Under the pieces are notes generated by a model. That model saw only the letters and a program-made list of their open reading frames with translations, did no database searches and had not been told where the DNA came from. Positions 33,702 to 41,843 of a DNA stretch of 61,307 bases are shown here, one piece after another. The DNA lies in the NCBI GenBank assembly GCA_002315385.1, contig DCHZ01000025.1:1-61307 (forward strand), given 5' to 3'. Position 1 is the first letter of the stretch. The number at the start of each line of letters is the position of its first letter. The translations under genes were made by a program, and so were the position numbers. The DNA is from Firmicutes bacterium UBA1739 (GTDB lineage Bacteria > Bacillota > Clostridia > Peptostreptococcales > Anaerovoracaceae).

Positions 33702-33753
33702 AATGTCTCCATTTTTTTTAAAATATCAAAATGTGGAGAAATTTCTGCTGAGA
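33702..33753. repeat. Second, imperfect copy of the GTCTCCAT inverted repeat
   Basis: AATGTCTCCATTTT and AAAATGTGGAGAAATT form an imperfect hairpin. The words TTTTTGCAAAT and GTCTCCAT are shared, inverted, with the hairpin at 33536, so the two look like decayed copies of one element. Confidence 0.5.
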
Positions 33754-33928
33754 TTTAGTTTTTGACTTTATCTGACTTTAGTTGTGCCGGTTGTGCTTTT
33801 ATTCAAACGAAAAACCGGTCTGAAACCGTCAAAAATTACGATGTTTCCGGCCCGACCCAATGCGTCCGGCTGTGCCGGTTCAGAGCCCGATCGCCTGTTC
33901 CGAAGAACGGATAAAGGTGTCACAAGTG

Positions 33929-35110
33929 TCAATCAGGGTCAGAACCGGTGAAACCTACAATTTCATTTACTGCTTTTGCGGCTTCAACGGCATCTTCTTC
34001 GGTGTTAAAGTATCCGAAAGAGAATCTGACACTTCCCTCCGGATAGCTTCCTAAAGCTTTGTGGGCGGAAGGAGCACAGTGAAGACCCACTCTGGTTTTA
34101 ATTCCGTAATCAGATTCCAGGGTAGCCGAAACCGCAGCACAGTCAATCTCCGTAAAGCACAGAGAAACGACACCAAGGCAGGCACAGCCGTTATCGTGAG
34201 CAAGTATTCTCAGTCCCTTAGTTCCTTTTATTTTTGAAATAAACAGCTCCGCAAGGCAGTTTTCTTTTTCAAGTATTGCTGCGATACCTTTTTCTTTGAT
34301 AAATCTGAGACCGGCCCAAAGGCCGAAAATGCCGGGAAGATTAGGAGTGCCGGGCTCAAACCTGTCTGGCAGAAAACCGGGTATTGTTTCAAGATGTGAT
34401 ATACTGCCGGTTCCCCCGCTGATAAGAGGAGTTATTTCCGGGACAATTCTGTTGGACAGAATAAATCCTCCGATACCCTGAGGCCCCATAAGTCCCTTAT
34501 GACCTGTGAAGCAAAGTGCATCAATATTGTCTTTTTCCATATCAATCTCATAGCTTCCACCTGTCTGAGCGGAATCCACTATGAAGAACAATCCGTGTTT
34601 TTTGCAGAATTCTCCGGTTTCGCGAAGGGGAAGAATCATTCCGGATACATTTGATGCATGAGTCATGATTACAGCTTTAGTGTTTTTTTGAATCAGAGCT
34701 TCAAGTGAAGATACGTCAAAGAATAATTCATCGTTTTCGTTGGTGTTAAGTCCGGCCATACTGAGCTTCATACCATGTTCTTCCAGCTGACGCAGAGGTC
34801 TCATTACCGCATTGTGAGGAAGAGGGCATACGATTACGTGATCCGAAGCAGTGAGTAGACCCTTCAGTACGATATTCAGACTGAGAGTGATTCCGGAAGT
34901 GAAAATGACGTTTTTCTCGTCCGAACCGTTGAAAAGCTCTTTGAGAAGAGCTCTGGTTTCAAAAACAATATCCTCGGCTTCGTAGGCACTCTGATAGCTT
35001 CCACGATTTATATTGCTTCCGATGCGGGTAATATATTCTGTCATTTTTTCCGCCACAGAAGGCGGCTTCGGAAAAGACGTTGCCGCATTGTCAAGATAAA
35101 TATCCCTCAT
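33929..35110 (-). CDS. Cysteine desulfurase / selenocysteine lyase (EF2568 type)
   Basis: Class V pyridoxal-phosphate enzyme of 393 residues that mobilises sulfur from cysteine or selenium from selenocysteine. YLDNAATSFPKP starts the fold, HASNVSGMILPL precedes the cofactor aspartate in FIVDSAQTGG, the lysine lies in CFTGHKGLMGPQG (K205) and the persulfide cysteine in RVGLHCAPSAHKALG. This subfamily (TIGR01977) is typical of clusters with selD and the selenium-dependent molybdenum hydroxylase genes, as here. Its ATG overlaps the selD stop by four bases. It is the last gene of a five-gene minus-strand operon. Confidence 0.93.
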   Translation of the reverse strand: MRDIYLDNAATSFPKPPSVAEKMTEYITRIGSNINRGSYQSAYEAEDIVFETRALLKELFNGSDEKNVIFTSGITLSLNIVLKGLLTASDHVIVCPLPHNAVMRPLRQLEEHGMKLSMAGLNTNENDELFFDVSSLEALIQKNTKAVIMTHASNVSGMILPLRETGEFCKKHGLFFIVDSAQTGGSYEIDMEKDNIDALCFTGHKGLMGPQGIGGFILSNRIVPEITPLISGGTGSISHLETIPGFLPDRFEPGTPNLPGIFGLWAGLRFIKEKGIAAILEKENCLAELFISKIKGTKGLRILAHDNGCACLGVVSLCFTEIDCAAVSATLESDYGIKTRVGLHCAPSAHKALGSYPEGSVRFSFGYFNTEEDAVEAAKAVNEIVGFTGSDPD

Positions 35111-36138
35111 TCGACTTTCACATCCTTTCCTGAGTAATCAGTTATATAGCCAATTATTGCCGCATCAGTGTGGTGACGGAGATCACTGAGCAGTTTCAGG
35201 GCATCCGGCTCAGAGACAGCTATCAGCAATCCTCCGGAAGTCTGAGGATCATACATAATGTCTAAAAGAGGTAGTGATACTGATGAATAGGCCTCAGTTT
35301 CGGATTCCGCATAATCTCTGTTACGGTATGCTCCCGCAGGAATCATTCCCATTGAAGCAAATTCCAGAGCATCCCGATGAAAATTCAGACTTGCTGATGT
35401 AATATGAACAGTAACTCCGCTGCCTGCTGCCATTTCACGGCAGTGACCGATTAGCCCGAATCCTGTGATATCAGTGCAGGAATGTACCTGGTAATTTATC
35501 ATGTTATCATGAGACTTTTTATTCAGTTCTGTCATTTGAATGGTAATTCTGTCAATAAGTGATTCGGAGACAAGACCGGCTTTTGCGGCAGTGGTAATTA
35601 TGCCTATACCCAAAGGTTTTGTAAGAATCAGCACATCCCCGGGCAGAGCTCCTGAGTTTGTAAGGATTTTTTTAGGATGAACAAAGCCCGTAACTGAGAG
35701 ACCGTATTTGGGTTCGGTGTCGTTTATAGTATGTCCGCCGGAGATAATTGCCCCGGCTTCGTAGGTTTTTTCGTAACCACCTCTGAGTATTTCGTGAACA
35801 GTCTCCCGTGTCATTGTTTCGGTAACCGTCATTATATTCAGAGCAAGCTTAGGTTCGCCGCCCATGGCGTATACATCGCTGAGGGCATTGGCTGCCGCAA
35901 TCTGACCGAAAAGGTGAGGATCATCCACAATGGGCGGGAAAAAATCCAGTGTCTGGACCAGTGCCAGTTCATCGTTTACGATATAAACAGAAGCATCATC
36001 GCTTTTGTCAAAGCCGACGACCAGCTTATCATCCTTTATTACGGGAAGTCCTTCGAGCAGCTGAGCCAGAGTCCCTGCCCCGACCTTTGCTCCGCATCCT
36101 GCACAGGATGAGAGCTTTGTAAGTTTAATATCCTTCAT
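35107..36138 (-). CDS. selD: Selenide, water dikinase
   Basis: SelD makes selenophosphate from selenide and ATP, the selenium donor for selenocysteine, selenouridine and the selenium-dependent molybdenum cofactor. The 343-residue product has the catalytic CAGCGAK motif with C15 and K18 (cysteine, not selenocysteine, at the active site), DDASVY for ATP/Mg binding, TLDFFPPIVDDPHLFGQIAA and ISGGHTIND. selA, selB and tRNA-Sec are not in the window. The stop overlaps the downstream desulfurase ATG, and the gene is preceded by a tandem-repeat spacer after the DUF3343 gene. Confidence 0.97.
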   Translation of the reverse strand: MKDIKLTKLSSCAGCGAKVGAGTLAQLLEGLPVIKDDKLVVGFDKSDDASVYIVNDELALVQTLDFFPPIVDDPHLFGQIAAANALSDVYAMGGEPKLALNIMTVTETMTRETVHEILRGGYEKTYEAGAIISGGHTINDTEPKYGLSVTGFVHPKKILTNSGALPGDVLILTKPLGIGIITTAAKAGLVSESLIDRITIQMTELNKKSHDNMINYQVHSCTDITGFGLIGHCREMAAGSGVTVHITSASLNFHRDALEFASMGMIPAGAYRNRDYAESETEAYSSVSLPLLDIMYDPQTSGGLLIAVSEPDALKLLSDLRHHTDAAIIGYITDYSGKDVKVE

Positions 36139-36172
36139 AAGTTTGTCCTCGCTATTATTTCAGCTGTTTTTT

Positions 36173-36240
36173 CGCCAAACCGGAATCAGCTGTTAATCAC
36201 CGGAACCGGCTGTTAATCACCGGAAACGGCTGTTAATCAA
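36173..36240. repeat. Three 20-bp tandem repeats at the end of the DUF3343 gene
   Basis: GCTGTTAATCACCGGAACCG (36189-36208) repeats as GCTGTTAATCACCGGAAACG (36209-36228), then GCTGTTAATCAACAG from 36229; a partial unit CCGGAATCA precedes. Each unit holds a TTAATC that reads as GATTAA on the coding strand, so the DUF3343 stop codon lies in the repeat. Confidence 0.8.
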
Positions 36241-36493
36241 CAGAAGAATAGACAGTTTCGTATTCTGTGTTTTTGGCTGAAAAGTCGGGCTTCAGCATTA
36301 CTATCTGTTCGACTTCGTCCATGTTCTGCGGAAAGATGAGACTTTCTGCTTCAAAAACAGCACAGGTTCCGCATGATGACGACAGAAAGCGGGGAACCGG
36401 CTTCAGCTGTACTTCGGTCCCCGCTTTTCTCATTTCGCTTTTCAATCTTGATGCACCGAAGTGCGAATAAAATGTAATTATATAAGTGTTCAT
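36233..36493 (-). CDS. DUF3343 putative Se/S carrier-like protein
   Basis: The 86-residue DUF3343 protein is a small ferredoxin-like fold proposed to carry sulfur or selenium. It shows NTYIITFYSHFGASRLKSEM, then LKPVPRFLSSSCGTCAVFEA with a Cys-x2-Cys pair where family members usually have one cysteine. In many genomes this domain follows a TusA domain within YedF; here the two are separate genes, overlapping by four bases (36490-36493), so they probably act together. The stop lies in a 20-bp tandem repeat. Confidence 0.85.
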   Translation of the reverse strand: MNTYIITFYSHFGASRLKSEMRKAGTEVQLKPVPRFLSSSCGTCAVFEAESLIFPQNMDEVEQIVMLKPDFSAKNTEYETVYSSVD

Positions 36494-36696
36494 TTCTTTC
36501 TTTCAAGATATATGGTGTAAGTATCCCCTTTGTTTTCACTTGAAACACTGAAGCCCTGATGATTTGCAAACCTTGAGATGTTTTCAAAGGATGTACGGTT
36601 ATCAGTGACAACAGTGTAGGAATCTTCTCCGGATTCCATAGCTTTTTTTACCATAATAACAGGTTCGGGGCATGAAAGTCCACATGTATCAATCAT
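36490..36696 (-). CDS. yedF: TusA/YedF-like sulfur(selenium) carrier
   Basis: The 68-residue protein is a TusA/SirA-like carrier with the signature CGLSCPEPVIMVKKAM (5-20), in which the cysteine of CPxP carries persulfide or perselenide. YedF of selenium-metabolising bacteria has this domain plus a C-terminal domain; only the first is present here, with DUF3343 encoded by the next gene. Its position after yedE, a putative selenium importer, and before selD suggests delivery of selenium from membrane to SelD (inference). Ribosome site AGGAGG lies before its ATG. Confidence 0.9.
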   Translation of the reverse strand: MIDTCGLSCPEPVIMVKKAMESGEDSYTVVTDNRTSFENISRFANHQGFSVSSENKGDTYTIYLERKK

Positions 36697-36711
36697 TTTT
36701 TTCCTCCTGAA

Positions 36712-37785
36712 TTAAGCTTTACTCTTTTTGGTGTTAATTATTGCGATAATTGTAATTACGCAGAGGCCGATTATTACGCCGATTTTTCCTGCAGATGTAA
36801 CGCTGTCAGCAGAAGATGCAAGACCGAAGTTGTGGCAGAAAGCCGCACCGACAAGAAGGCCGAGAACGGTAATCGCAGAATCGGAATTTCCTTCTCCGGA
36901 CAGAACCAGCTGTCTCAGAGGGCAGCCGCCCAAAAGAACGCAGCCGTATCCGACTAAAAGCATACCCATGAAATTCCAGAGACCGTCATTATGAGCAATA
37001 GGCTGTCCGGTAAAACCGGGATTAAAGTTACCTAAGCAGAGGTTGATAATAAATGCCGTTGCAAGTAAGACAAGGAAACCGATTAAAAGTCTTTTTTCTC
37101 TGAAAAGTACGAAATCACGTATTCCACCTACCATACAGAGTCTGGAAAGCTGAGCCATTCCGCCGACAGTTAAACCTGCTATGAGAGACAGTAAAACAGG
37201 TGCATGTGATGCACCGGGGCCTTCAGCAGAGAAATATATGAACGCAGGTGCCGCTATAAGTAGAATAAAAAGAGCAATCTGGACAACCGGCATAGTTCCG
37301 CCTTCTACAGCAGTTTGTGAGTAAGCACGTTTGAGAGAGAATCCTTTTTTAAGAAATATGATTCCTATGAGTATGCCGACAATAAAGCCTGCAAGACCTA
37401 CAATCGCATTGAGGTCACCGCCGGCGATTCTCAGAGTCATTCTCAGAGGACAGCCCAGAAACATCAGACAGCCCACCATAACGAAGAACGCGATAACAAA
37501 TCTTGTGATGGGAGAGGAACCACCCCGGGGCTTGAATTCTTTTCTGAAAAGTGCAGTTCCGAAAGCACCGAGAACAAGACCGATAATTTCCGGTCTTATA
37601 TATTGAACTTTGGCCGCTGTGTGAAGCCCTAAAGCTCCGGCAGTATCTCTGATAAAGCAGGCTATACAGAACCCCATGTTCTTAGGATTTCCGTATTTAA
37701 CAAGAATCGCACCGAACAGACCTGCAAGGATTCCGCAGACAGCAATAATCAGGTACTCTTTTTTTGATGACTGTAACTCATTCAT
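36712..37785 (-). CDS. yedE: YedE-family putative selenium transporter
   Basis: The 357-residue membrane protein belongs to the YeeE/YedE family, in the branch tied to selenium metabolism (TIGR04112). It has about nine to ten hydrophobic helices in two related halves, each with a cysteine-containing GCPLR motif (FLGCPLRMTLRIAGG and LGGCPLRQLVLSGEG), which in the thiosulfate-transporting relative form the conduction path. CIACFIRD near the start and SRLCMVGGIRDF in the middle add two more conserved cysteines. It is the first gene of the selenium operon; a perfect palindrome lies 38 bases upstream. Confidence 0.9.
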   Translation of the reverse strand: MNELQSSKKEYLIIAVCGILAGLFGAILVKYGNPKNMGFCIACFIRDTAGALGLHTAAKVQYIRPEIIGLVLGAFGTALFRKEFKPRGGSSPITRFVIAFFVMVGCLMFLGCPLRMTLRIAGGDLNAIVGLAGFIVGILIGIIFLKKGFSLKRAYSQTAVEGGTMPVVQIALFILLIAAPAFIYFSAEGPGASHAPVLLSLIAGLTVGGMAQLSRLCMVGGIRDFVLFREKRLLIGFLVLLATAFIINLCLGNFNPGFTGQPIAHNDGLWNFMGMLLVGYGCVLLGGCPLRQLVLSGEGNSDSAITVLGLLVGAAFCHNFGLASSADSVTSAGKIGVIIGLCVITIIAIINTKKSKA

Positions 37786-37823
37786 TTTTTCACCTCGAAT
37801 AAATATGATTTTTCAGGTCCCGT

Positions 37824-37844
37824 ATAGTAATAGACTATTACTAT
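37824..37844. promoter_or_regulatory. Perfect palindrome upstream of yedE: likely operator
   Basis: ATAGTAATAG-A-CTATTACTAT is a perfect 10-bp inverted repeat with a one-base centre, 39 bases before the yedE start and facing the yqeC-LysR operon. On the minus strand TTGGGA and TATACG with 17-base spacing overlap it, so a bound protein would control the yedE promoter. The LysR regulator encoded at 38793 is the obvious candidate. The remainder of the 339-base divergent region (37786-38124) shows no other structure. Confidence 0.65.
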
Positions 37845-38124
37845 CCCAAAACCGGTATATGAAAATTATAAACTATTATAATGCAAAAATGAAATTGATT
37901 TATTTGATAAATAGATATATCATATAGGAAGAAGTTATAAATACCATGTTATTCTGAAATACCCGGCAGTATGATTGGGAAGCATCCCGGCGGATGTGAC
38001 AACTTAATCAAAGCCCGGAAATCCCGTATGAATTATACACAGTTTCAATTAGTGTGGATGCAGGATCAGAAAAGAAAGCGTAAGATGATAAAAAAACAAA
38101 AAAACGAGTAACAGGGTGAAGGGT

Positions 38125-38790
38125 ATGAAGAAAAGGCTTTATAATAAACTTGGAATAAAAAAAGGTCTGACCTCGATTATCGGCTCAGGAGGAAAGACAA
38201 CGCTGATAAAAAAACTTGCCGGTGAAATGAAAAAAGACGGATTCAGCGTTATTATCACAACAACGACGAAAATTTTCGTCCCTGATTTCTGTCCCCTGGT
38301 CTGCAATCCGTCGGAAAACCGCGAAATGATTGACAGACTTATTGAGGAAAACGGAATTGTCGCTGTGGGAAGGCCCGTACTGACACAATCCGGAGCGGTA
38401 AAACTGGGAAAATGCGAAACAGAATTTGAGGAGCTTGTAAAAGCTGCGGATTTTGTCCTGGTAGAAGCAGACGGGTCAAAGCATATGCCGCTGAAGGCTC
38501 ATGCGGAATATGAGCCGGTAATCCCGGACTGCACAAATCGGATAATACAGGTTGCGGATATTGCCGGAATCGGGAAAACTGCAGTTGAGGCAGTCCACAG
38601 ATTCGAGATTTTTATAAGCATCACAGGCTCCGGTGCCGATGAAATCGTTACCGGGGAGGCTGTTGCCGAAGTGATTAATCAGGAAAAACTCGCCGATGTA
38701 CTGTATATCAGTGGAATCAATGAAGAGAATCGCAAATTAGCGGAAAAACTGTCGAAACTGATAAATATTCCGGCGGTTATGGAGGAATGA
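38125..38790 (+). CDS. yqeC: Selenium cofactor biosynthesis protein YqeC
   Basis: YqeC is needed for selenium-dependent molybdenum hydroxylases. The 221-residue product is a P-loop protein: TSIIGSGGKTTLIKKLAGEM (Walker A), ITTTTKIF, then FVLVEADGSKHMPLKAHAEY, the family hallmark, and VADIAGIGKT. The start is either this ATG or a GTG three codons earlier; neither has ideal spacing from AGGG. It overlaps the LysR gene start, is divergent from the selenium operon, and heads an operon including yqeB and xdhC. Assignment follows TIGR03172-type features. Confidence 0.9.
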   Translation: MKKRLYNKLGIKKGLTSIIGSGGKTTLIKKLAGEMKKDGFSVIITTTTKIFVPDFCPLVCNPSENREMIDRLIEENGIVAVGRPVLTQSGAVKLGKCETEFEELVKAADFVLVEADGSKHMPLKAHAEYEPVIPDCTNRIIQVADIAGIGKTAVEAVHRFEIFISITGSGADEIVTGEAVAEVINQEKLADVLYISGINEENRKLAEKLSKLINIPAVMEE

Positions 38791-38792
38791 TA

Positions 38793-39695
38793 ATGGATTT
38801 CAGGCAAATTGAAACTTTTGCGGCGGTGGTGGAGCAAAAAAGCTTTTCCGCTGCTGCGGAAGCGTTACATGTGAGTCAGCCAACGGTGAGCAGTCATATA
38901 AAAGCTCTGGAGGCTGAGGTGGGCAGAGAGCTTATCACAAGAACAACCAAGCATTTTTACGTTACGCAGGACGGTTACCGTTTTTACGAATATGCCGCAA
39001 ATCTGCTGAAGCTCAGAAGAAGAGCTCTTTATGATATGACAAACAACAGTACGACAGTTATTCATATCAGTGCTTCAACAATACCGTCTGCTTATATTCT
39101 TCCGGGTATCATTTCAGAATTTAAAGCTGTACGGCCGGATGTGACTGTAAGCGTAATACAGTCAGACAGCGGAAAGGCAGTGGAAAGACTGATGGAGGGA
39201 AATGCCGATCTGGGAGTGGTGGGTTCCACCGGATACTCCGAAAATATTTATTTCAGCGAAATTATGAAAGACCGGCTTGTGGTATGTGCTCCGCCGGAAA
39301 AGTATTATAAAGAACTTAAAGCGGCGGGAACGGATTTAAGAACATTGCTGAAAGAGCCGATAATATTAAGAGAAAAAAGCTCCGGAACCAAGAAGGAGGC
39401 CGAAAACATTCTGAAAAGAATGGAAATATCAGAGAATGATCTTAATATAGCGGCTTATATGAACGATATGGAAGCAATAAAAAAATGCATTGCCGGCGGG
39501 CTGGGAATTTCAATTGTTTCATTTCTGTCTGTAGCGAAAGAGGCGGAAAGAGGCGAAGTGGTTGTTATGGAGCCTCCGGAATTATCCGGAGGCAGAAGCT
39601 TTTACATAGCTTTAAGAAAAGACTATGTTGTACCGGCAGCAGTGGAAGAGTTTATTGCGTATTTAAGAAAAAGTGTGGGCAGAAACTGCCGGTGA
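38793..39695 (+). CDS. LysR-type regulator linked to selenium metabolism
   Basis: The 300-residue LysR-type regulator has an N-terminal winged HTH (FRQIETFAAVVEQKSFSAAA, then LHVSQPTVSSHIKALEAEVG) and a C-terminal effector domain (STIPSAYILPGIISEF to about 290). It sits within the selenium/molybdenum hydroxylase cluster, between yqeC and yqeB, so it is likely the cluster's regulator; the palindrome at 37824-37844 is a candidate binding site. ATG at 38793 is chosen because GGAGGA at 38780-38785 gives normal spacing; the ATG at 38787 is too near. Confidence 0.88.
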   Translation: MDFRQIETFAAVVEQKSFSAAAEALHVSQPTVSSHIKALEAEVGRELITRTTKHFYVTQDGYRFYEYAANLLKLRRRALYDMTNNSTTVIHISASTIPSAYILPGIISEFKAVRPDVTVSVIQSDSGKAVERLMEGNADLGVVGSTGYSENIYFSEIMKDRLVVCAPPEKYYKELKAAGTDLRTLLKEPIILREKSSGTKKEAENILKRMEISENDLNIAAYMNDMEAIKKCIAGGLGISIVSFLSVAKEAERGEVVVMEPPELSGGRSFYIALRKDYVVPAAVEEFIAYLRKSVGRNCR

Positions 39696-39823
39696 AATCA
39701 GTGCGGTAACCGGATGTACGAAAAGCAGAACCGTAAATACAAATGCAGGTGCAGCCGGTAAATATATCGGAATTTAATGCGGATAAATGTTAAAAGTAGT
39801 TATTAAAAGCCGGGAGGAAAAAC

Positions 39824-40630
39824 ATGGAAGTAATTCTGATAAAAGGCGCGGGCGATATTGCCAGTGGCATTGCATACAGGTTGAAAAAGTGCGGATACAG
39901 GATAATTATGACTGAAACGGCTGTGCCGACGACGGTAAGGAGAACTGTGGCTTTTTCCGGAGCTGTTTATGAAGGCAGCTGCAGTGTTGAAGGTATACGG
40001 GCTGAATTGTGTAAGAATATTGAGGAAATAGAAAACTGCATCGAAAGAGATGTGATTCCCGTAATTGTTGATGAAAAAGCGGAAATTATCGGCGAAGTCA
40101 GTCCTGATGTGGTGGTAGATGCAATACTGGCGAAAAAAAACCTGGGAACGGACAGAAGCCTGGCACCGTTTGTGATAGGTGTAGGACCCGGGTTTACCGC
40201 CGGAGTAGACTGTGACTGCGTAATAGAGACAAAAAGAGGGCATTATTTAGGTAGAGTAATAGAAAAAGGGAGTGCGATACCGAACACCGGCGTACCGGGC
40301 GAGATTGGAGGATACAGCATAGAGAGGATAATACGGGCTGAGGCAGAAGGAGTTTTTGTTCCCCGGAAATCCATCGGTGATGAAGTGCGGGAAGGCGATG
40401 TAGTGGCAGAATCCGGCGGAAAGAAAATCCGTGCACGAATGCCGGGTCTGATAAGAGGAATGCTTCAGGAGGGAGTAATAGTTACTCCGGGAATGAAGTG
40501 CGGAGATATTGATGCAAGATGTGAATATGAGTACTGTTTTGAAATATCCGATAAGGCTCTTGCGGTTGCCGGAGGTGTTCTGGAGGCAGTGGTGAGCCGC
40601 AGAAGCGGAAGATTTGAGAGAAATGATTGA
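39824..40630 (+). CDS. yqeB: Selenium-dependent molybdenum hydroxylase maturation protein YqeB
   Basis: The 268-residue protein matches YqeB (TIGR03309, EF2563 family), required for activity of selenium-dependent molybdenum hydroxylases. It begins with a dinucleotide-binding-like strand and turn, LIKGAGDIASGIAYRLKKCG (5-24), contains VDEKAEIIGEVSPDVVVDAI, and has a conserved GVGPGFTAGVDCDCVIET and GRVIEKGSAIPNTGVPGEIG. The precise reaction is unknown; a role in inserting or protecting selenium at the molybdenum site is proposed. GGGAGG precedes the ATG. xdhC follows after 19 bases. Confidence 0.92.
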   Translation: MEVILIKGAGDIASGIAYRLKKCGYRIIMTETAVPTTVRRTVAFSGAVYEGSCSVEGIRAELCKNIEEIENCIERDVIPVIVDEKAEIIGEVSPDVVVDAILAKKNLGTDRSLAPFVIGVGPGFTAGVDCDCVIETKRGHYLGRVIEKGSAIPNTGVPGEIGGYSIERIIRAEAEGVFVPRKSIGDEVREGDVVAESGGKKIRARMPGLIRGMLQEGVIVTPGMKCGDIDARCEYEYCFEISDKALAVAGGVLEAVVSRRSGRFERND

Positions 40631-40649
40631 GATACCGGGAGGAATTGTG

Positions 40650-41687
40650 ATGCAGAAGGTTTTTGAAAAAGGAAAAGAATTACTGGAACAGGGCAAAAGC
40701 TTTGTATACGCGGCAATAATATCCAAAAAAGGATCTGCGCCTTCCGATGTTGGGGCCCGAATGATAGTAACGCCATGTGAAGTGACGGGAACGATAGGAG
40801 GCGGCGGTGTTGAGGCTGATGTAATAGAATATGCAAGAAAACAAACCTTAACAGATAAGAAGGCCGCAATAAGATATTATAATCTTAATTCAGATGAAGC
40901 TGCGGTTTCGGAGTTCATCTGCGGAGGAGAAACCGAGGTTATGCTGCTGTATATTGATGCCGGGGATAAAGATAATCATGAAATATTTGCACGGGCCGTG
41001 GATGCGGTGGAGCATCAGAAAAAAGCATGGTTTGTATATGGAATAAATAATGAAAACGGCAAATCTCATATTTCTGTTGTATTAAATGTAGATAATGAAG
41101 GAATATTCGGAAGATTTGAAGAAGGTTCAAATGTCAAACGGGAAATGCTGGCAAATCCTGTGAGAATCGCAATACAGGAGGAGGCGGATAGAGAAAAAGG
41201 CAGAAGATATGTTGTAGACAGCCTGGAGAATCCCGGCAGGATGTATCTTTTCGGCGGAGGACATGTTTCTCTGGAAGTCGCAAAGCTGGCGGTCGGACTG
41301 GATTATAAAGTCACTGTTATTGATGACAGACAGGAGTATTCTAATACAGGGAGGTTTCCGGGCTGCGAATGTCTTACCGTTGGCAGCTTTGATGAAATAC
41401 CTGATCTGGAGATTAATTCCAATACATATATTTTAATTATTACCAGAGGGCATGCGGGAGATAAGGCCGCTCTGAAATGGGCTGTTGACAGAAAAGCGAA
41501 ATATTTAGGAATGATAGGCAGCAAGTCCAAGAGAGACCGGATTTATGATATGCTGGTCAGTGAAGGCATTGACAGAGAACGGCTTAACGCAGTTCATTGT
41601 CCCATCGGCCTGCCCATCGGAGCAAAAACGCCTCAGGAGATTGCCGTGAGCATTATGGCAGAGCTGATATCAGAAAGAAGAAAATAA
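40650..41687 (+). CDS. xdhC: XdhC/CoxI family molybdenum hydroxylase accessory protein
   Basis: XdhC proteins bind the molybdenum cofactor and promote its sulfuration and insertion into xanthine dehydrogenase-type enzymes. The 345-residue product has the N-terminal XdhC domain (KGSAPSDVGARMIVTPCEVT, then GTIGGGGVEADVIEYA) and the C-terminal Rossmann domain (MYLFGGGHVSLEVAKLAVGL, then RGHAGDKAALKWAV and GSKSKRDRIYDML, CPIGLPIGAKTPQEIAVSIM). ATG at 40650 follows GGAGG by seven bases. It is in line with yqeB and precedes a cysteine-rich protein by 156 bases. Confidence 0.92.
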   Translation: MQKVFEKGKELLEQGKSFVYAAIISKKGSAPSDVGARMIVTPCEVTGTIGGGGVEADVIEYARKQTLTDKKAAIRYYNLNSDEAAVSEFICGGETEVMLLYIDAGDKDNHEIFARAVDAVEHQKKAWFVYGINNENGKSHISVVLNVDNEGIFGRFEEGSNVKREMLANPVRIAIQEEADREKGRRYVVDSLENPGRMYLFGGGHVSLEVAKLAVGLDYKVTVIDDRQEYSNTGRFPGCECLTVGSFDEIPDLEINSNTYILIITRGHAGDKAALKWAVDRKAKYLGMIGSKSKRDRIYDMLVSEGIDRERLNAVHCPIGLPIGAKTPQEIAVSIMAELISERRK

Positions 41688-41843
41688 ACGGAGGATGTTT
41701 TCGATTCATAAGGATTCGGTTTTGAAGTCCGGAAAAAATATGATAGAATACAGAAAATGCTATTGCGAAAAAGATGAGAATAAAGGAATAAAGAAAAAAC
41801 AGGAAAAACAGTAGAAATCAGAAAAAAGCAGGAGAAGCAGTGT

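Larger units (their letters stand above)
33250..33928. other. Long intergenic stretch with two related inverted repeats
   Basis: No gene is supported in these 680 bases. An open frame at 33388-33585 has low-complexity composition, no ribosome site and no recognisable family. The stretch holds two large hairpins (33536-33583 and 33702-33753, listed separately) separated by AT-rich DNA. The final part (33776-33928) has several CCGGTT-like words but no clear promoter or terminator for the minus-strand selenium operon that ends at 33929. Confidence 0.5.

Noticed and set aside
36173..36240. CRISPR array
   Set aside because: The three 20-bp units are directly abutting with no spacers and overlap a gene end; no cas genes are present. 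No CRISPR array was seen anywhere in the window.
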